From Cyanoderma ruficeps (Eukaryota > Chordata > Aves > Passeriformes > Timaliidae): a DNA stretch of 64,000 nt. Made by a program: the position numbers and the translations under genes. Positions 34,701-46,959 of this stretch are shown here, one piece after another; positions within the stretch are counted from its first letter, which is position 1; every line of letters begins with the position of its first letter. The stretch lies in NCBI GenBank assembly GCA_008694505.1, contig VZDJ01000047.1, forward strand, positions 1,497,927 through 1,561,926, in the 5' to 3' direction. Under the pieces are notes generated by a model. The model saw nothing but the letters and a program-made list of their open reading frames with translations. It made no database searches and was not told the DNA's origin.

Positions 34701-37700
34701 AATTTTATTATAACCTCCAAAAAACCTGCTAAACATCTCCTGTCAGGCCTTGGAGCTGCATTTACCATCCCATCAGGATACTCACCCCAGCAGAGAATCC
34801 TGAACAAGATTTTCAAGAACACCTGTGTGACCTGGACTCATTTTCAGGTCCCAGATGCGCCAGATTAGGAGAAAAACTCACGTGCCCCAAAGTTTTTAAC
34901 ATATTTATCTACATTCAAGACCATTCATTTGCTTCACATATATTCTGTAAATCTCAAATATACTCCTTGGAGAAATCCATAACAGTAGCACAGCAAATTC
35001 AAGCACTTTTAAGCAGCTCCCTCCCCAAATACTGTCTCTAAAGAATCTTTTAAAAACACTCAACTAAACACATTCAGCTTTTTCTCAGCTTTCCTTAGAC
35101 ACTGAAGCTTTAAACATGCTTTTGCTGTCCAACTCTGAATTCCCTCTTACCTGCTGATAAAGGACAAGCTTACAGAGGGGACCCACCAGCAGTCCTGAAC
35201 CCCAAACATGTCCCTCAATAGCTGTGTGCCTCACTTTCCCACCTAGAAACCCTCTCTCCCACCTTCTGCGCCGCCAGGATTCAGAGCATCCACACCCGGG
35301 AGCGGGCACTGTCGCTCACAGGAAATCTGACCAAGGACGACTCAGTGGCTCTCTGTTTTGAGGTGACACCTGGATTCACCCCAAGCAAGTCATTAATCAC
35401 CCCCATTCCTTTAATTACGTACCCCTGCAGAAACCAACGGGATGCTCTGGAGGCCACATCAGCAGCAGCACCAGCCCGAGTGCAGCATCACCGCACCCGA
35501 CCGAGGAGCCCTGGCCGGGGCTTGGTACCTACCGAGGAGACTGAAGCCATGTCTGAGGAGTGGCTGCCAATGCTGGGGCTCTTCTTGTGCCTGTTAAACT
35601 GGAAGCTGATTTCTGAAGCCGTGTCTGATTCAGTCTGCTCGGAAAACAAGAAGCATCTTTAAGCTGTGCCGAGCGAGCGCTTTGGCAAGGCTGGAGAGGA
35701 AAAGGGATTGCTCAGGGGAGTGCCATTAGAGCAGAGATCGGGTTAGGAGAGTGGAGCAGAGTGCAGGAGCCTCCCCAGGGCATCCCCTCCGAGCAGCACT
35801 GAACGTCATCATTAACTGCCTCCAAACAGAGCCGTGTGCCCCGCCTGGGCTCTGGGAAAGGGCACAGAGCAGCGGGGTTTGACACACCGGGCAACATCCT
35901 CCAGGGTGGAACTGCTGCTCTGGGTTACTGGGGGCTTCTTTCTTAAGGCATTGCTCATTTATTCATGACATAACCAAGGCACGCTCTAAAGTCCTGTTGG
36001 TCCCCAGGAGAAACGTTCTCATGACATCAACTGCCATTCAGGGAATGCTGTGAACACTATTTCAGCCATTTCTGGCATCAACCCACCTCAGACAACAGGA
36101 GAGGAGAGGATCTGCTCAGGTCTTTGACTCTTTCAGGTTCAAGAAATTGATGTGGTATCAAATGGGGTTTATTGTAGGCTGCAAGAACAAAAAAAAAACC
36201 AGGCATCAGGATATTATGTCACACTTTTGTTAAAGGGCACAAAGAAGGAGAAAAAGCTTGTGGAAGGCACTGGAGTACTACCTACTTGCCCTGTCTGTGT
36301 CACCTGTCATTGAAGCTGATCCTCCCCAAGACAAAACGTACTAATTAACATCGCAGAGCTATTTTCAGCGCATTTTCATTCACTGTGTGGGAGTGTGGAA
36401 CTCCCTCTAGTGGCTCATCGAATTCCCTTAGCAGCACAGGGACGTGGATGTTGCCCGTTTCTTTTGTAGAAAAGAGCACAAGAATGTTTATACCCACAAT
36501 TTCCCCACTGCAAACACCTCTCAAATACTCTGCTAGACACAGTGGTGGACAATAGCCAGGTTATCTAAAAGAAAAGAGTTGGAAAGTTTCCTATCAATAG
36601 GAAGATGGTTACTGGACTGCTTAAAAGTCTAACTAAAACTTATTTTTTGTCTCTTTATCTTCTCCCAATAACTCTGTTGATTTTCTCCATCCCAGAAAAA
36701 TTCATTTTGAAAAGATACATGTATATGAACATGCATGTTCATATACCCACTTGTTTAGCATTTTGGGCATGAGGATACATTCTCTGGTGCTCAAAATGCC
36801 CAGGAATTCTTGATTTACCATTCATTTGACATTTACTATTTTTCTTTCCAACCTTGAATAAATAATTGCATCTAGCCCTCTCCACAGACTATTTGCCATA
36901 CTGCAAACACGAAACTGGAACTCTGTTACAGGAGTGTTTCCAAGGCTGAGGTTTGGGGCTCCAGATAAGGGGATAAGCTGAAATCTTGGTTGTCTTGGTG
37001 GAGATCACATCCCTGAACAGCAAAATGGGGCTTGGAGCTTTGAGCCACCCTGCCTGGTGACATGTTGGGCACCACATGATGGGGCAGTGGTGGCACGAGG
37101 TGCAGCCAGGCTGGGCACAGCCACAGGGCTCTGCAGTGTGAGCTGCCAGCAAGCTGCCACCCTCCCATAACCAGAGTTGGATTAAAATTGGCTCAGTCAA
37201 AGCCTCCTTTGGCTTTACCTTTACCTTTCCTTAGGCATTTTCTTCCCATGCTTCTCATTTCAGTCCTGGCAGCCTTGGCCTCACCACTTTCCTTTCAGGG
37301 CAAGCTCTGAGCTGTCTTTTTGGCCAGGTTTCACCCTCTGGGGACTGTCATTGGCTTTCTTGGGCACAGAGGTTGCTGCTGCCTTCCCTCAGGCACTTTC
37401 CACGGCTGCAGCTTGCTTGGGTTTCTTCAGGTAGGCTGCTGCTTCTTTGGTTGCCTTCTCCTCAGCTTCTCTGGGTTTCTCAGGGAGAAACTGCCACCAT
37501 AAAACATGTCCCAGCTGGGGACATCCATGGGCTCTGCTCTGGGTGAGGGGAGAGGCCTCATGAGCAGGACACACACTGACACCAGGTCTGGCACCTCAGA
37601 TCAATCCACAGCCCTCGTGCAGGAACAGGAGAGATGAGCTTCTTGCCAACCCTTTGAAGCCCTTGTGTTTTTGCTGAAGTAACAAACCATCAATCCAGCT

Positions 37701-40700
37701 GTAATTTCCTGGCTCTGAATTTAATTTTAGGCAGTATAAACTCTCTAATTTGATGATGAAACAATATGTCATTTTCCTAGGCTGGTGCATGCACAGAAGC
37801 ATGGTGATGAAAAACTGGCATTAATATATTACCTTCAGCAAATGCAAACCAAAAAGAAGAAAGAAAGATGCTACTCACTCTCTGTGGTTGTGTAAATGTT
37901 CACCATGCTCTTTGCAAGATTAATGCTATTTGCTCGGGCCAGTGCCCGAGCAGCAGGAGAATGATCCCCATCTTCCTCTGGAACACACAAAAAGCCAAAT
38001 CAACATGGTAAATAAACCAACACCAATGGGCAGTGCATCAACAAGCCCATGTGTGTGTGTGTGTGTGTGTGTGCCTCCCTTGGTCACTCTGCCCAGAGCA
38101 GTCATGTCTCTCTAATTGGATTTCAGAGTGCAGTCACAGCCCTCAGTACCTGAGTAAACAGCTGAGTCTGTTCCCTGAACAGCTTCTCTCTCTCCAGATG
38201 GTTCACCAGGCGTTGGCTGCTCTGAAGACTCGCACATTTTTTCCCCAGGTATCTCTCCATTTATTTCCATGTAGTCTTGAGTGCCCAAATCAGACTTCTC
38301 CCCTTTCTCACCATCATTTTCACCATCTGTGAGCACAGGGTCGATCAGTATCTGTACCCTGCTGGCCAGGGACCTCGCTGTGGGCCTGCGCTCCTCTGCC
38401 ACAACCAGCTCCTCCACAGGCATCCCTGGCTCCAGCGTGCTGCCAGACACATCCTTGGTAGGTGACTCAGGATGGATGGAAGGTGCTCTGGAAAGCACAG
38501 GCAGTCTGGATTTCTTGGAGCAGTGCTGCACCACCTTCTCCTCCTCTGCCATCAGCAGCTTCCCATTGCTCTCACTCAGCGAGTCATTTCTTGTCACCTT
38601 GCTCTTGGCACAGGTGGGTCTGGGAGGGATGGAAACAGAGCCCTTCCTTGCAGGAGCGGCACAGCTTGGCTCTTCCTCGCTGGAAGACAACGTTATTGTC
38701 CTTTTGTAGGGGCTCTTTGCTCTGGGGAAGGCAGCAGGTTTTCCCTCAGCATCCTGGCCTTGCCCAGCCTGCAGAGAGAGCGAGCGGCACAGCCCGACCT
38801 GCCGGCTGTCTGCCCCGACCTGGCCCGCTTGTGCCGCCGACTCCCCTCCCTTCTCCCAAAAGTTCTTCAGGTTCCTGAAGTGCTCCCGGTCCAGGCCGAT
38901 ATCCTCCTCTTTGTTATTCATTGCTGAGATGGTGTAGTTCACGCCTTGCTTAAAGGCCCTGCCGCTTTCCCCGTCGGAGGGCAGGGCTCTGGGGGTCTCT
39001 TTCTTTGCAAGGCTCTTTTCTGCCGGCCCCTCGTGGTTCACAAACTGCTCAGACCTGGGGAAGGCTCTGCTCGGTCTCTTCTTAACTGGTATTTTGCTGG
39101 GGGCATGAGTTTCTTCGGGTGGAGTTTTTGGCCCCTCTGTGGTGCCGGTAGCCCCATCCACAGCTTCTCCTCCAGGTGCAGGGCTGGGCTGAGGCACAGC
39201 ATCTTCTGAGAGCTGGGTGGGCAGTGGAGATACTCCATGACCTACAAAAAAAAAACAATCCTCAGAGCCTGTCCCTCTGCATCACATCCAATCTCTTCCC
39301 CAGAAGGTCTGGGCTGCAATTTCTCAATGAGAAGATGGGGAATTTTCAGAAATCATCGATATATGCCTAGTTTTTTTCCATACTCAGACTCTAGAAAGTT
39401 TCCTTCCATCTGAAGAAAGCCCTGAAAACCCCACTCCTCCTCCCTGCAACACAAAAAATACACTGAGCTCTAAAGAGTTGCTGTGAGTTGTGGATTTGTT
39501 TGCAGGTTCCCTTTCAATTTGACAGGTTCCCTACTGGCTATTTGCAATGCTCCAAAATTCACTATGCAGTCAGTGCTGGAAAGAGAGGGTAAATCTTCTG
39601 GATTAAAGAGCTGAGAGCCAAGCACTCAGTTTAATTTGTACTGAGAACCCAGAGAAGTTTCAGCCCTCAGATTGCTTTCTGCCTTGACCCCTGCTGCCCT
39701 GGCTGTAATTCACAAAGTGTTGGCAGCCCGTTCTTTTATGCCAAGGTACTCTTTGTTATTTATTTGTACACACACTGAAAAGCATCCCGTCTCTTGGTGT
39801 TTGATGTTGAGTAACAAAAGCTCACTGAACAAAACCCTTACCTTTTCTAGACAAATGAGAGCTGTTTGTTGCAGTCACAAATGGACTTGTTCCAGTGTCA
39901 CTCTCTGAGGAAGAGACATCATGTGTGCTGGATCTCTGAACAGAAAACAAATCTTATCAGTGCATAAACACTGGGAAGACTGGAAAAAATGTATTTTATT
40001 CGAGCAGAGACACCAGGGCAGGCAGCCTGTCAAGAGGTATAGGCTGTGTGAAGCTCCAAGGAGTAACAAAACAAAGTGCAGAGGCTGTGCCTGTACTACC
40101 TTGTATGATGCAGACAATTGGACAGGAAGTCTTGGCTTCGGTTTTGGCAAAATTTTCTGCTCTGTTGTTTCAAGAGTAGGTGTGCTGGATCTGTGGGAGA
40201 GGAGAAGTGCCTCAACAAGGAGGTCTGTGGTAATGATGTGTCTGTTTGGGTGTTCAGGCAGTCTTCAGCATCACCTCAGTTCTGCTCAGATGCAGAACTT
40301 GCTCAATAAAAACAATGTGTGTCAACTACTGGGTTTGTTCAGACTTTCCCCTTCCGGGGAAGAGCCCGAGGGCCATGCAGAAGGGAGAGACATTTCTATT
40401 CTGTGGCCCAGGAAGGAACAGGCCACACCTTGCTTAAGACTGAATGAGAAAAACAAAGCTAGCTTTTCAGGATTTAACCAACCCTCCCCAATAAAAAGCA
40501 CTGCCAGCAAAGCAGGAGCACCTAGGGCCTGTTGCCTCTGGATCTTTCATTAAACAACACCCACAAATCAGCTGCAAGAGGTTTCCAAGTGTTGTCAAGG
40601 CCCATATTTAATATTTAACTGGAGCAACTGCCACCTGTGGAGAATGATTCCTCATTCTGCTGACAAAAAAAAGGCAAATGAGATGGGAACAACAATACAT

Positions 40701-43700
40701 GAATATGTGAACATTTTAATTGCTTCTCCACAGTTCACGGATATTGACTGAGGTCACTGACTCGCTCGTTGGAGTGCTTTTAACAGATGTTTCTGCTCAG
40801 TCAGCACAACGTGAAATCCCACCAAGCCTTGATGGAGAGTGCTGAGCACTGGACACAGAGGTAGACACCAGCAGGAAATGAGCAGTTTCCTCACACAGCT
40901 CATTTTGTTAGTGTCGCTCCATAGCAAAAATTAAACAAATACAACCATAATTACTTTGAAAAACTAACCAGCATATCCTGACATTAGAGACAGCTCCCAT
41001 TTTACTGATCCCTTATCAAATCATGCAGGAAAGGACCTTTGTGGGATAAGCACATTAGCACTTGATTATTAGGGGTGGATTGATAGTCTGACAATTCCTG
41101 GAAGAAGGACGTAAAAAATATCCTATAGAAGGTATTACTTATACAGTCTCAGAAACTCAGTTAGGATTTAATAGGTAGCATTCAATTTTCATTAGAAGCA
41201 GGAGCAGCAGCCTGAGCATTGCACGGAGCAGTGTTACCTTCCCTCTCCTGCCTCAGCAACGTCCTCAGGAAGGGCAGGACTTGGGGCAGCTCCACTCTCC
41301 ACACCCATCTGGATGTGCTTCTTGGCCTCATCTGTAATAGAGACAAGCGAGGAATGACATTTCATTAAACTTGTAGTGCTTGGTGTGTTTTCTTTGGGGT
41401 AAGAAGATGCTTTGCCCAATGGAAAAGAGTCCCACCAGCACAATCCCTGGGGGTTTAAGAGGAGAGGGCTCTCAGGGGGGTTCTGCCTGCTCTCCCCAAG
41501 GATGGGGGAGCCCCAGGGCAGGAAAAGCACTTCCAGACCCCACAGGTCCAAGGGGCCAAAGCTGCCCAATGCCTGACTCGTGCCAGGAGCTGTCACATCA
41601 CTGGAAATCTCCACAGGACGCTGCCACTGACTGTCAATAAAGTTAATCTGTTCCAGGATTTAAATTCAGCCATTTCCTGTTTTGACTCAAGTCATCCGAT
41701 CTTGGCAAACAAAGGAGGAGGCCAATACAGTTAGTGAGGAGATCCCTGTTATTTTTACTGGCACGAGGCCCAGCTATATCTTCTAAGCTCCCAAAGACCC
41801 CAAATTAAAAACAATAGAGGATGGTAACTTTGACAGCAGACTGCAAGGTATAACTCTGCATTAGATATTTTGTTAGCAACTGGGTTTTCTTGCTACTGCA
41901 AAACCAAAAGGATTAAATTCTCAAACAGTGAATAAAAGCTCAGTCTGGTCAACAAGATCTGCATGTATTTATTCATGCAGCTTGGTCTATTTTAAAGAGA
42001 AAATCTGCCTCTTACAAGAACTGCCACACCATTTGAGGATATATTTTATTAATACAGTGAGCCACATCCTCCTGCCTCACACCTGGGGCAGCAGGCAGCT
42101 GTGCTGAAAATAAAGGAACCAAACACAGAGCTCCCATGCTTTCCCTTTGCCTGCCATGGCTGAAAAGGCCTTGACAACCAAAGACTGCATTCATTCCTTG
42201 TTGGAACCCTGGGCACTGAGAACTCCAGACTTTCTGTGCTCACAGGCACTGACCCCCAGGAAAACACTGCATTTGACCTGAGGCCATGGAAAAGGCTTCC
42301 AAAATTGAGTAGCGGCACTGGGATTGTGGGGGTGGAGTTGGAATAGAAGTGTGTGATATCACAGAGTGGAAAACTTAGAGTTTAAGGGTTTAGAATATAG
42401 TAATATGTATATAAAGCAATATGGAGGTTTTAGGGTGTAGGAAAAGTCCTTCTTTTTCACCCTCTTCTTCATGGGTTTGAGTGGTATTTTGTAATTGGCC
42501 AGAAAAAAATCTGCATTGTGGATAATTTAGGTGTAATTTCTTATTTGGACAGTTTATTCTTTAAAGGCCTTGCACAGAGAGAGACAGGGCTCCATTTTCC
42601 AGTTTGTTAGCTTGAACTGCTGTGGCACTCACAGTTTGTGAGCCTGTAACATAGATAAGAATTAATAAACATCTGAGTCCGAACACGAACTGTGTCTCTC
42701 AAGCAATTAATCCTGACTGGCAAAAAGCAGATAAAACACTACAATTCCTCACCCCACTGGCAAAGTCACTGTGTCGACACTTCCCCCTCAGACAGAGCTC
42801 TTCACTCCTGGCTGGCAGAGGCTACAGGAAGCCTCCACTTCCACCCATCCAAATCCCTGCCCCGAAAACTGGCTCAGCCACTGACACAGCTCCTATCACC
42901 ACAAACAGTTCAGTACATTATAATCCCTCAAGACAAGCAAGACATGCCTTTGCTAACTTTAGGATGAGACAAGAAGCAAATTCCAGCAGAAATTAGGAGT
43001 GGCCTGACCAGTTTAACTTGCCCATACATGTATTTTTATGCATGTGTATAAAATTGACAGGCACTCCTGCTCTAACACTTTTACTCATTTCCTACCACTC
43101 TAAAACAAATATTCTTAGTGGGGTATTGATAATTAACTGTGCAGCAGGGCTCACTTGCCACAGCAAGTGGATAAAATGCCACAAAGCCCTTCTTACTTTG
43201 AAAACCACATCTTGCCCTGGAATTATTTCCATGTAAAAAGTGATACATGGACCCTCTCAAGGGGGTGAATGGATGCCAGGAGGAGAGAGGCTCCCTGTCC
43301 CTTTGCAGAAATGTGACTGACCTCAGCACCCCAGAGGCCTGTGAGAGCAGCTCCTGTCACACCACTTCAGGAACTGGGGCACCAATGACCTCTAGCAAAC
43401 AGAAATTTTGGGAAAAAGCAGCAAAAACAAGAAAAAAGAAGCTGAAGTGGGGAAAAAAGCATTCACGGCACATGGCTTTTGCCTTGGTCCTCTGCCGCAC
43501 TGTAGTTTTTTCTTCGAGCCCTGATTTTGATAACAAGAGATGTTTTTCTGGTACTGAAAACACAGATGAGAATCTCCTCATCACAACACAGGGACTGGTT
43601 CTCAACAGACTCCCAGGACAGGGAGACTCCCATCCTGGACCAATTTTTTCCTGGTCCATCAGAGTGTTTTCTGAAGTTGTACACTACCATACTTACTTTC

Positions 43701-45745
43701 TAGTTTGCCCTTTTTCCTTCTAATCGATGCCCGAAGCAGATCCGGCCCCTCCAAGTCTTCCTGAAACCGTTTTGCCTTCACTTCAGAAAACCATTCACCT
43801 GTCACAAACTTCTTCTTCTTCTCATCCTTGATGGAGCCTTGTATCCTCCTGAAAGTCAGTGCAAGCATTACACACCAAAAAAAATCTTCAGAGTTTCAAC
43901 TTCCCCTGAGCTGCCTTTGTGATCTGTCCATGGGTTCACCTGTCTGACACCACGAAGGATCCAGAGATTATTCTCTGCAATCACAAGAGCCCAACCAGCA
44001 TTAAAACAGCAGCTGATTTATTCTTTATCTGAAATGAGAACAGCACCTTGTAAACTCGGGCTTTCACCTCTTCCAAATTTCACAAATCCAAACCATTCAC
44101 CTGGCAAGGAGATTTGTCCACTTGCTTGGCTGCCCTGAGGGTTAAGGAAGGGGTGGAGCTGTTTGTCTGTCTTGCACTTCTCCATTTTATTTGTCTATTA
44201 ATCCCTTCATGGGCAGCAAAACCTTTTGGATCAAATTTGCTGCAAACCACGGAAACAAATAATGATATTTAGGAAAGCAACTTGTCCCTGCAGCCTTCTC
44301 CCTGACCAGTGGTCCTTTCCCTGCCATGCCTATTTTGGCACCCACATGGTTAGTTCTCCCTCCTAAGCCTGGCTTCTCCTCCTGCACCTCACTTGGGCAC
44401 ACCCAGGGCTGGTTTTTGGCACCTAAACCTGTCAGTGCTGACAATCAAACATGTCTTACTGCAGGTAGCCAAACTGACAGCAAGGGGCTCTGGGCAGGAG
44501 CTAATTCACTTCACTCCCAAACCAAAGCCTCCTGTGCAACAGCTTTCAGAGGGAAGTGAAATAAAACCAAAATAATCCAAACATTCTTTTTACCAAACCT
44601 CCACTTCAGAGGAAAAATTACTCCATTTCAGAAACAAACAAACAAACAAGACCCAAAGAAATAAAACCCAAACCTTTTTGAAATTGTTTCAATTCAGAGG
44701 AGAGGTAAGAACATGCAGACACAGACACCCCCAAGTTCTGGCGCCCAGTTGTTTCCCCAGCTCCCAGCAGAGGCCAGGGCACACAGGAGCCTGCAGCAAA
44801 GCTTCCTGCTCCCCCTTCAAGCCTTGAGCATCCTTTCTAGAAGGATATAGATTTCTATATATTTCTATCTTACTCTTTTTTTGGCTCAACAGCAAATGGA
44901 AGACTCACACCCTTAGCTGGGGTAAACTGGCACAGTGCCATCCACACTCACTGAGTTATTCTTTCCATGGAGAATTTGGTGCCAGCTCCCTGAGCCTGGT
45001 GCACACTGTCAGCCCAGATGGTCTAATGCTGGCATTTAAAAAGTGACAGCAGCAACAAGCACTCCTGACCAACCACACCTGAGCTCCAGGATGGCCAGTG
45101 GCAGAGGAGCTGAACTGAGCAGGAATCCCTGGCTCCCTGCAAACCTCTGTCAGATCATGCAGCCTCTGATCACCCTTCTCTGTAGGATAGATGGTGCACC
45201 CCAAAAAGCAACAATAAAACAGAGAAGGGGATTTAAGATCTCATTTTGTAAAATCTCTTTTTAAAACGCACTATGGCCATTCTGTGCTACTGAGTGAGTA
45301 AAACAAGGTAGCAGCTGCTCCCCTGCTCAGACCTCTGCCACGAGGAAATCAACATCTTCCTCCACCAAACAGGAAAGGGGTGATTGCCCTTGGCATCTCT
45401 GAGGGCTGATGATTAACTCAAACGGAGAGTCCACTCCTGCAAGGAGAGGACAGCAGCAAGAGAAGGATGGCTGAGAAAGGTGCAATGAAAAGATCTGAGC
45501 AAAAGGGACAGTGCTGCTGCAACCTGCACCTCTCCTTGTTCACACACACACACACACCCANNNNACACACACACACACACACTCTCATCTCTCAAAGAAG
45601 TGAAAAAATCTTCCCCAAGGGAAGCTCACATCCTGCTCTCTCACCTGATGCGATCCCCATCCTTCTTCTTCAGCTCCGCATCTCTCTGCAGAACCTTCAT
45701 CAGCTTCTCATACTCCTCCTCGGTCAGGAAGCTCAAGTCCAACAT
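29399..45745 (-). CDS. SYTL2-like: Synaptotagmin-like protein, SYTL2-like (Slp2-type Rab effector), 16 coding exons
   Basis: Coding exons in transcript order: 45745-45645, 43848-43697, 41331-41238, 40190-40100, 39935-39842, 39241-38150, 37977-37879, 36178-36087, 35634-35533, 33664-33495, 33312-33210, 32611-32450, 31720-31642, 31139-31040, 30797-30592 and 29544-29399. Every junction is GT-AG and the phases join into one frame of 2883 nt, 960 aa. Order: Slp homology domain (about 1-84), linker (85-640), C2A (about 645-785), C2B (about 800-945). There is no zinc finger between the two halves of the homology domain, as in Slp1 and Slp2 and unlike Slp3-5. [31 protein letters not shown] and GRNSFLGE are very close to human SYTL2 as I remember it. 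Known Slp2 binds GTP-Rab27 through the homology domain and plasma-membrane lipids through C2A, docking secretory vesicles and melanosomes. Whether this is SYTL2 itself or a paralogue is unsettled: chicken SYTL2 is, to my knowledge, on another chromosome. Confidence 0.9.
32450..33664 (-). CDS. SYTL2-like: SYTL2-like exons encoding the C2A domain
   Basis: Exons 33664-33495, 33312-33210 and 32611-32450 encode [85 protein letters not shown] and IDLASWDW. Compared with synaptotagmin-1 C2A, loop 1 keeps both Asp (688 and 695). Loop 3 has His749 and Ser757 where two Asp would bind calcium and keeps only Asp751. The same pattern occurs in mammalian Slp2, whose C2A binds phospholipids without calcium, so calcium-independent membrane binding is the likely property. 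Confidence 0.88.
33374..33420 (+). repeat. (GGAA)n microsatellite, about 12 units
   Basis: An uninterrupted GGAA run in the intron between the first two C2A exons, about 60 bp upstream of the acceptor of exon 33312-33210, where it reads as TTCC on the transcribed strand. GGAA arrays are ETS-factor binding substrates. Confidence 0.9.
33821..33898 (+). repeat. Two tandem 39-bp AT-rich units
   Basis: GGGTATAA begins at 33821 and again at 33860. Both units continue with TTTATTTATAATTTTATAAT and ATTAAAC, with only a few differences. A recent local duplication inside a SYTL2-like intron. Confidence 0.85.
36721..36746. repeat. Perfect 26-bp palindrome
   Basis: Each 13-base arm reads GTATATGAACATG on its own strand and the arms meet without a spacer. 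It lies in the intron between exons 37977-37879 and 36178-36087 of the SYTL2-like gene. It contains GAACA and TGTTC four bases apart. Confidence 0.9.
38050..38073 (+). repeat. (GT)n microsatellite
   Basis: An uninterrupted TG run of about 12 units, 80 bp downstream of the donor of the large linker exon on the minus strand (CA repeat in the transcript). CA repeats near donors can bind hnRNP L; relevance is inferred. Confidence 0.9.
38150..39241 (-). CDS. SYTL2-like: SYTL2-like large linker exon (1,092 nt)
   Basis: The largest exon, flanked by TTTTTTTGTAG and GTACTG. It encodes residues about 178-541: a low-complexity, Ser/Pro/Glu-rich, probably disordered linker. Islands that look constrained are [32 protein letters not shown] with [10 protein letters not shown], and [15 protein letters not shown]. 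The long linker between the Rab-binding and C2 parts is typical of long Slp2 isoforms, and this exon is a good candidate for alternative splicing. GC and CpG are higher than in the surrounding introns. Confidence 0.85.
42190..42712 (+). mobile_element. Solo LTR-like element (ERV type), plus orientation
   Basis: About 520 bp matching 62868-63395 in the opposite orientation. Shared words include TGACCTGAGGCC, GAAAAGGCTTCCAAAATT, AATAGAAGTGTGTGATATCA, AGTTTAAGGGTTTAGAATAT, TCCTTCTTTTTCACC, AAACATCTGAGTCC and ACACGAACTGTGTCTC followed by AGCAATTAATCCTG. An AATAAA-like AATTAATAAAC near its 3' end fits an LTR with its own poly(A) signal. It has no coding capacity. The family is not identified; it lies in a SYTL2-like intron. 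Confidence 0.65.
43697..45745 (-). CDS. SYTL2-like: SYTL2-like exons 1-2: Slp homology domain
   Basis: Exon 45745-45645 encodes [20 protein letters not shown] and ends GDRI plus AG. Exon 43848-43697 continues in frame with a basic helix (KDEKKKKF), then [12 protein letters not shown] and [12 protein letters not shown]. The DLSFLTEEE start and the GEWF motif (residues 51-54) are the two halves of the Rab27-binding homology domain in Slp/Slac2 proteins. In Slp3, Slp4 and Slp5 a cysteine-rich zinc finger separates them; here the second half follows after about 15 residues. The start codon is chosen because it matches the family start. The reading frame is open for about 12 codons upstream to a likely acceptor near 45779. 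Confidence 0.88.
45541..45583 (+). repeat. (CA)n microsatellite with a 4-base assembly gap
   Basis: CA repeat interrupted by CCCA and NNNN at 45561-45564, about 60 bp downstream of the donor of the first SYTL2-like coding exon on the minus strand. The true length is unknown. Confidence 0.9.
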
Positions 45746-46959
45746 CTTCCCTGCACTGTTCTTCAGCTCTTCAGGCGGCTCAGGTGAAGGCAGGGCAGGT
45801 GCCGACCCAGCCCATGGGCAGCCCCTCGCAGCCGCCCCGGTGCTGAGCGAGGCGCGGCCGGAGAGGAAGGATTCACCACAGCATGCCTTGGGTGGAACTC
45901 ACCCTAGCACCTGGCCTGGCACCTCCAGGCTGTCTGTGCCGCATGCCTTCCCCTGCCAGGAAAATCCTCTCGGCAAAATCAGGCTGCTCTGCTTTTCTCC
46001 GGGTGCCAACGTCGATCCGAGAGGGAAGGAGCGAGCTCCTGCCGCCCGCCGGAGCTGCCTCAGCAGGCACCGAACCACATCTCACCCCAGCACCTCTGGC
46101 ATGCACCCTCCTCGACAGGGGAGTCTGCTCTCTGCAGCTCAAGCATCCCTGCAAAAGAAATAGCACCGAGATGCCTTTTATGATAAGCCTGACATATGGT
46201 AACCGAATGTGTACATTGGGGGTTTTTATTTGCTCTCCAGCACAAGTTCCAAAACGAGCCGCCCTGCTTTCCTCCTCACGTGGTATTAACCCAACCAAGA
46301 CAATGTTTTATTTTAGCCCTCTGCTGCTAACAGGTAAACAGTTGATTCAGCATGCCACAAGCAAAATATGCATGTAAATTACCAAATGGCTCGCTTGCTT
46401 TTTACCTCCGCTCTTCTTACCCTCCCTTCTCTGTGCCCTAAATGAGATCAAGGATAAGCAGCCAACCTTTGTAAAGCAATTGGAAGAGGACAGAACAGCA
46501 ACCTGCAAGCATTTCTGCTGCATGTTGTGCCATGAAATACCAGGGGCTGCTCATTTTCTAATATGCGTGCCCTTTGCTTTAAGCTGCACTGGTATTTGCT
46601 GTTCAAACACCACTGGTGCAGAAACTTTTGTGTTTCAAAAGAGTGAAAATGGCCAGAGGCTGCAGGGCGTGGAGGAAAGGTAAATCAAGCACTGCTTTGC
46701 CACTTTATTCCTTTTCCTTTCTCCTGGCCAACTTGAGGGCAGGAAGGCACACCTTTGAGGGAGGAAAAGTTCTGTTCCTGCCCATGGAGGCAGTTTCTAC
46801 CACACTCAATTTTTCTACTGTTTCCAAACTTTTCTGTTGATTGTGGGTTTCGTGATACTTTGCTCTTTCTTCCAAAGACACAGCCTTGGGAGGTCAGATC
46901 ATTAAAAATTAATTAATCCCAGCTTTCATGGCAAACATGAACTGAAGGACATCAGGGCC

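Larger units (their letters stand above)
29545..43696 (-). other. Introns of the SYTL2-like gene between exons 2 and 16
   Basis: Fourteen introns, many longer than 300 bases. Beyond the repeats listed separately (GGAA run, GT run, 39-bp direct repeat, 26-bp palindrome, LTR-like element) I see no further exon, RNA gene or nested gene on either strand. Confidence 0.6.

Noticed and set aside
36721..36746. Palindrome as a p53 or steroid-receptor response element
   Set aside because: The half-sites do not fit RRRCWWGYYY fully, and GAACA/TGTTC are four bases apart rather than three.
38281..38927. Plus-strand frames opposite the large SYTL2-like exon
   Set aside because: Antisense shadows of a GC-biased exon; no start context or homology.
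42049..42318. Frames beginning [16 protein letters not shown] (also [16 protein letters not shown] at 63285)
   Set aside because: They are translations of the same LTR-like repeat, with no further open sequence; not a gene.
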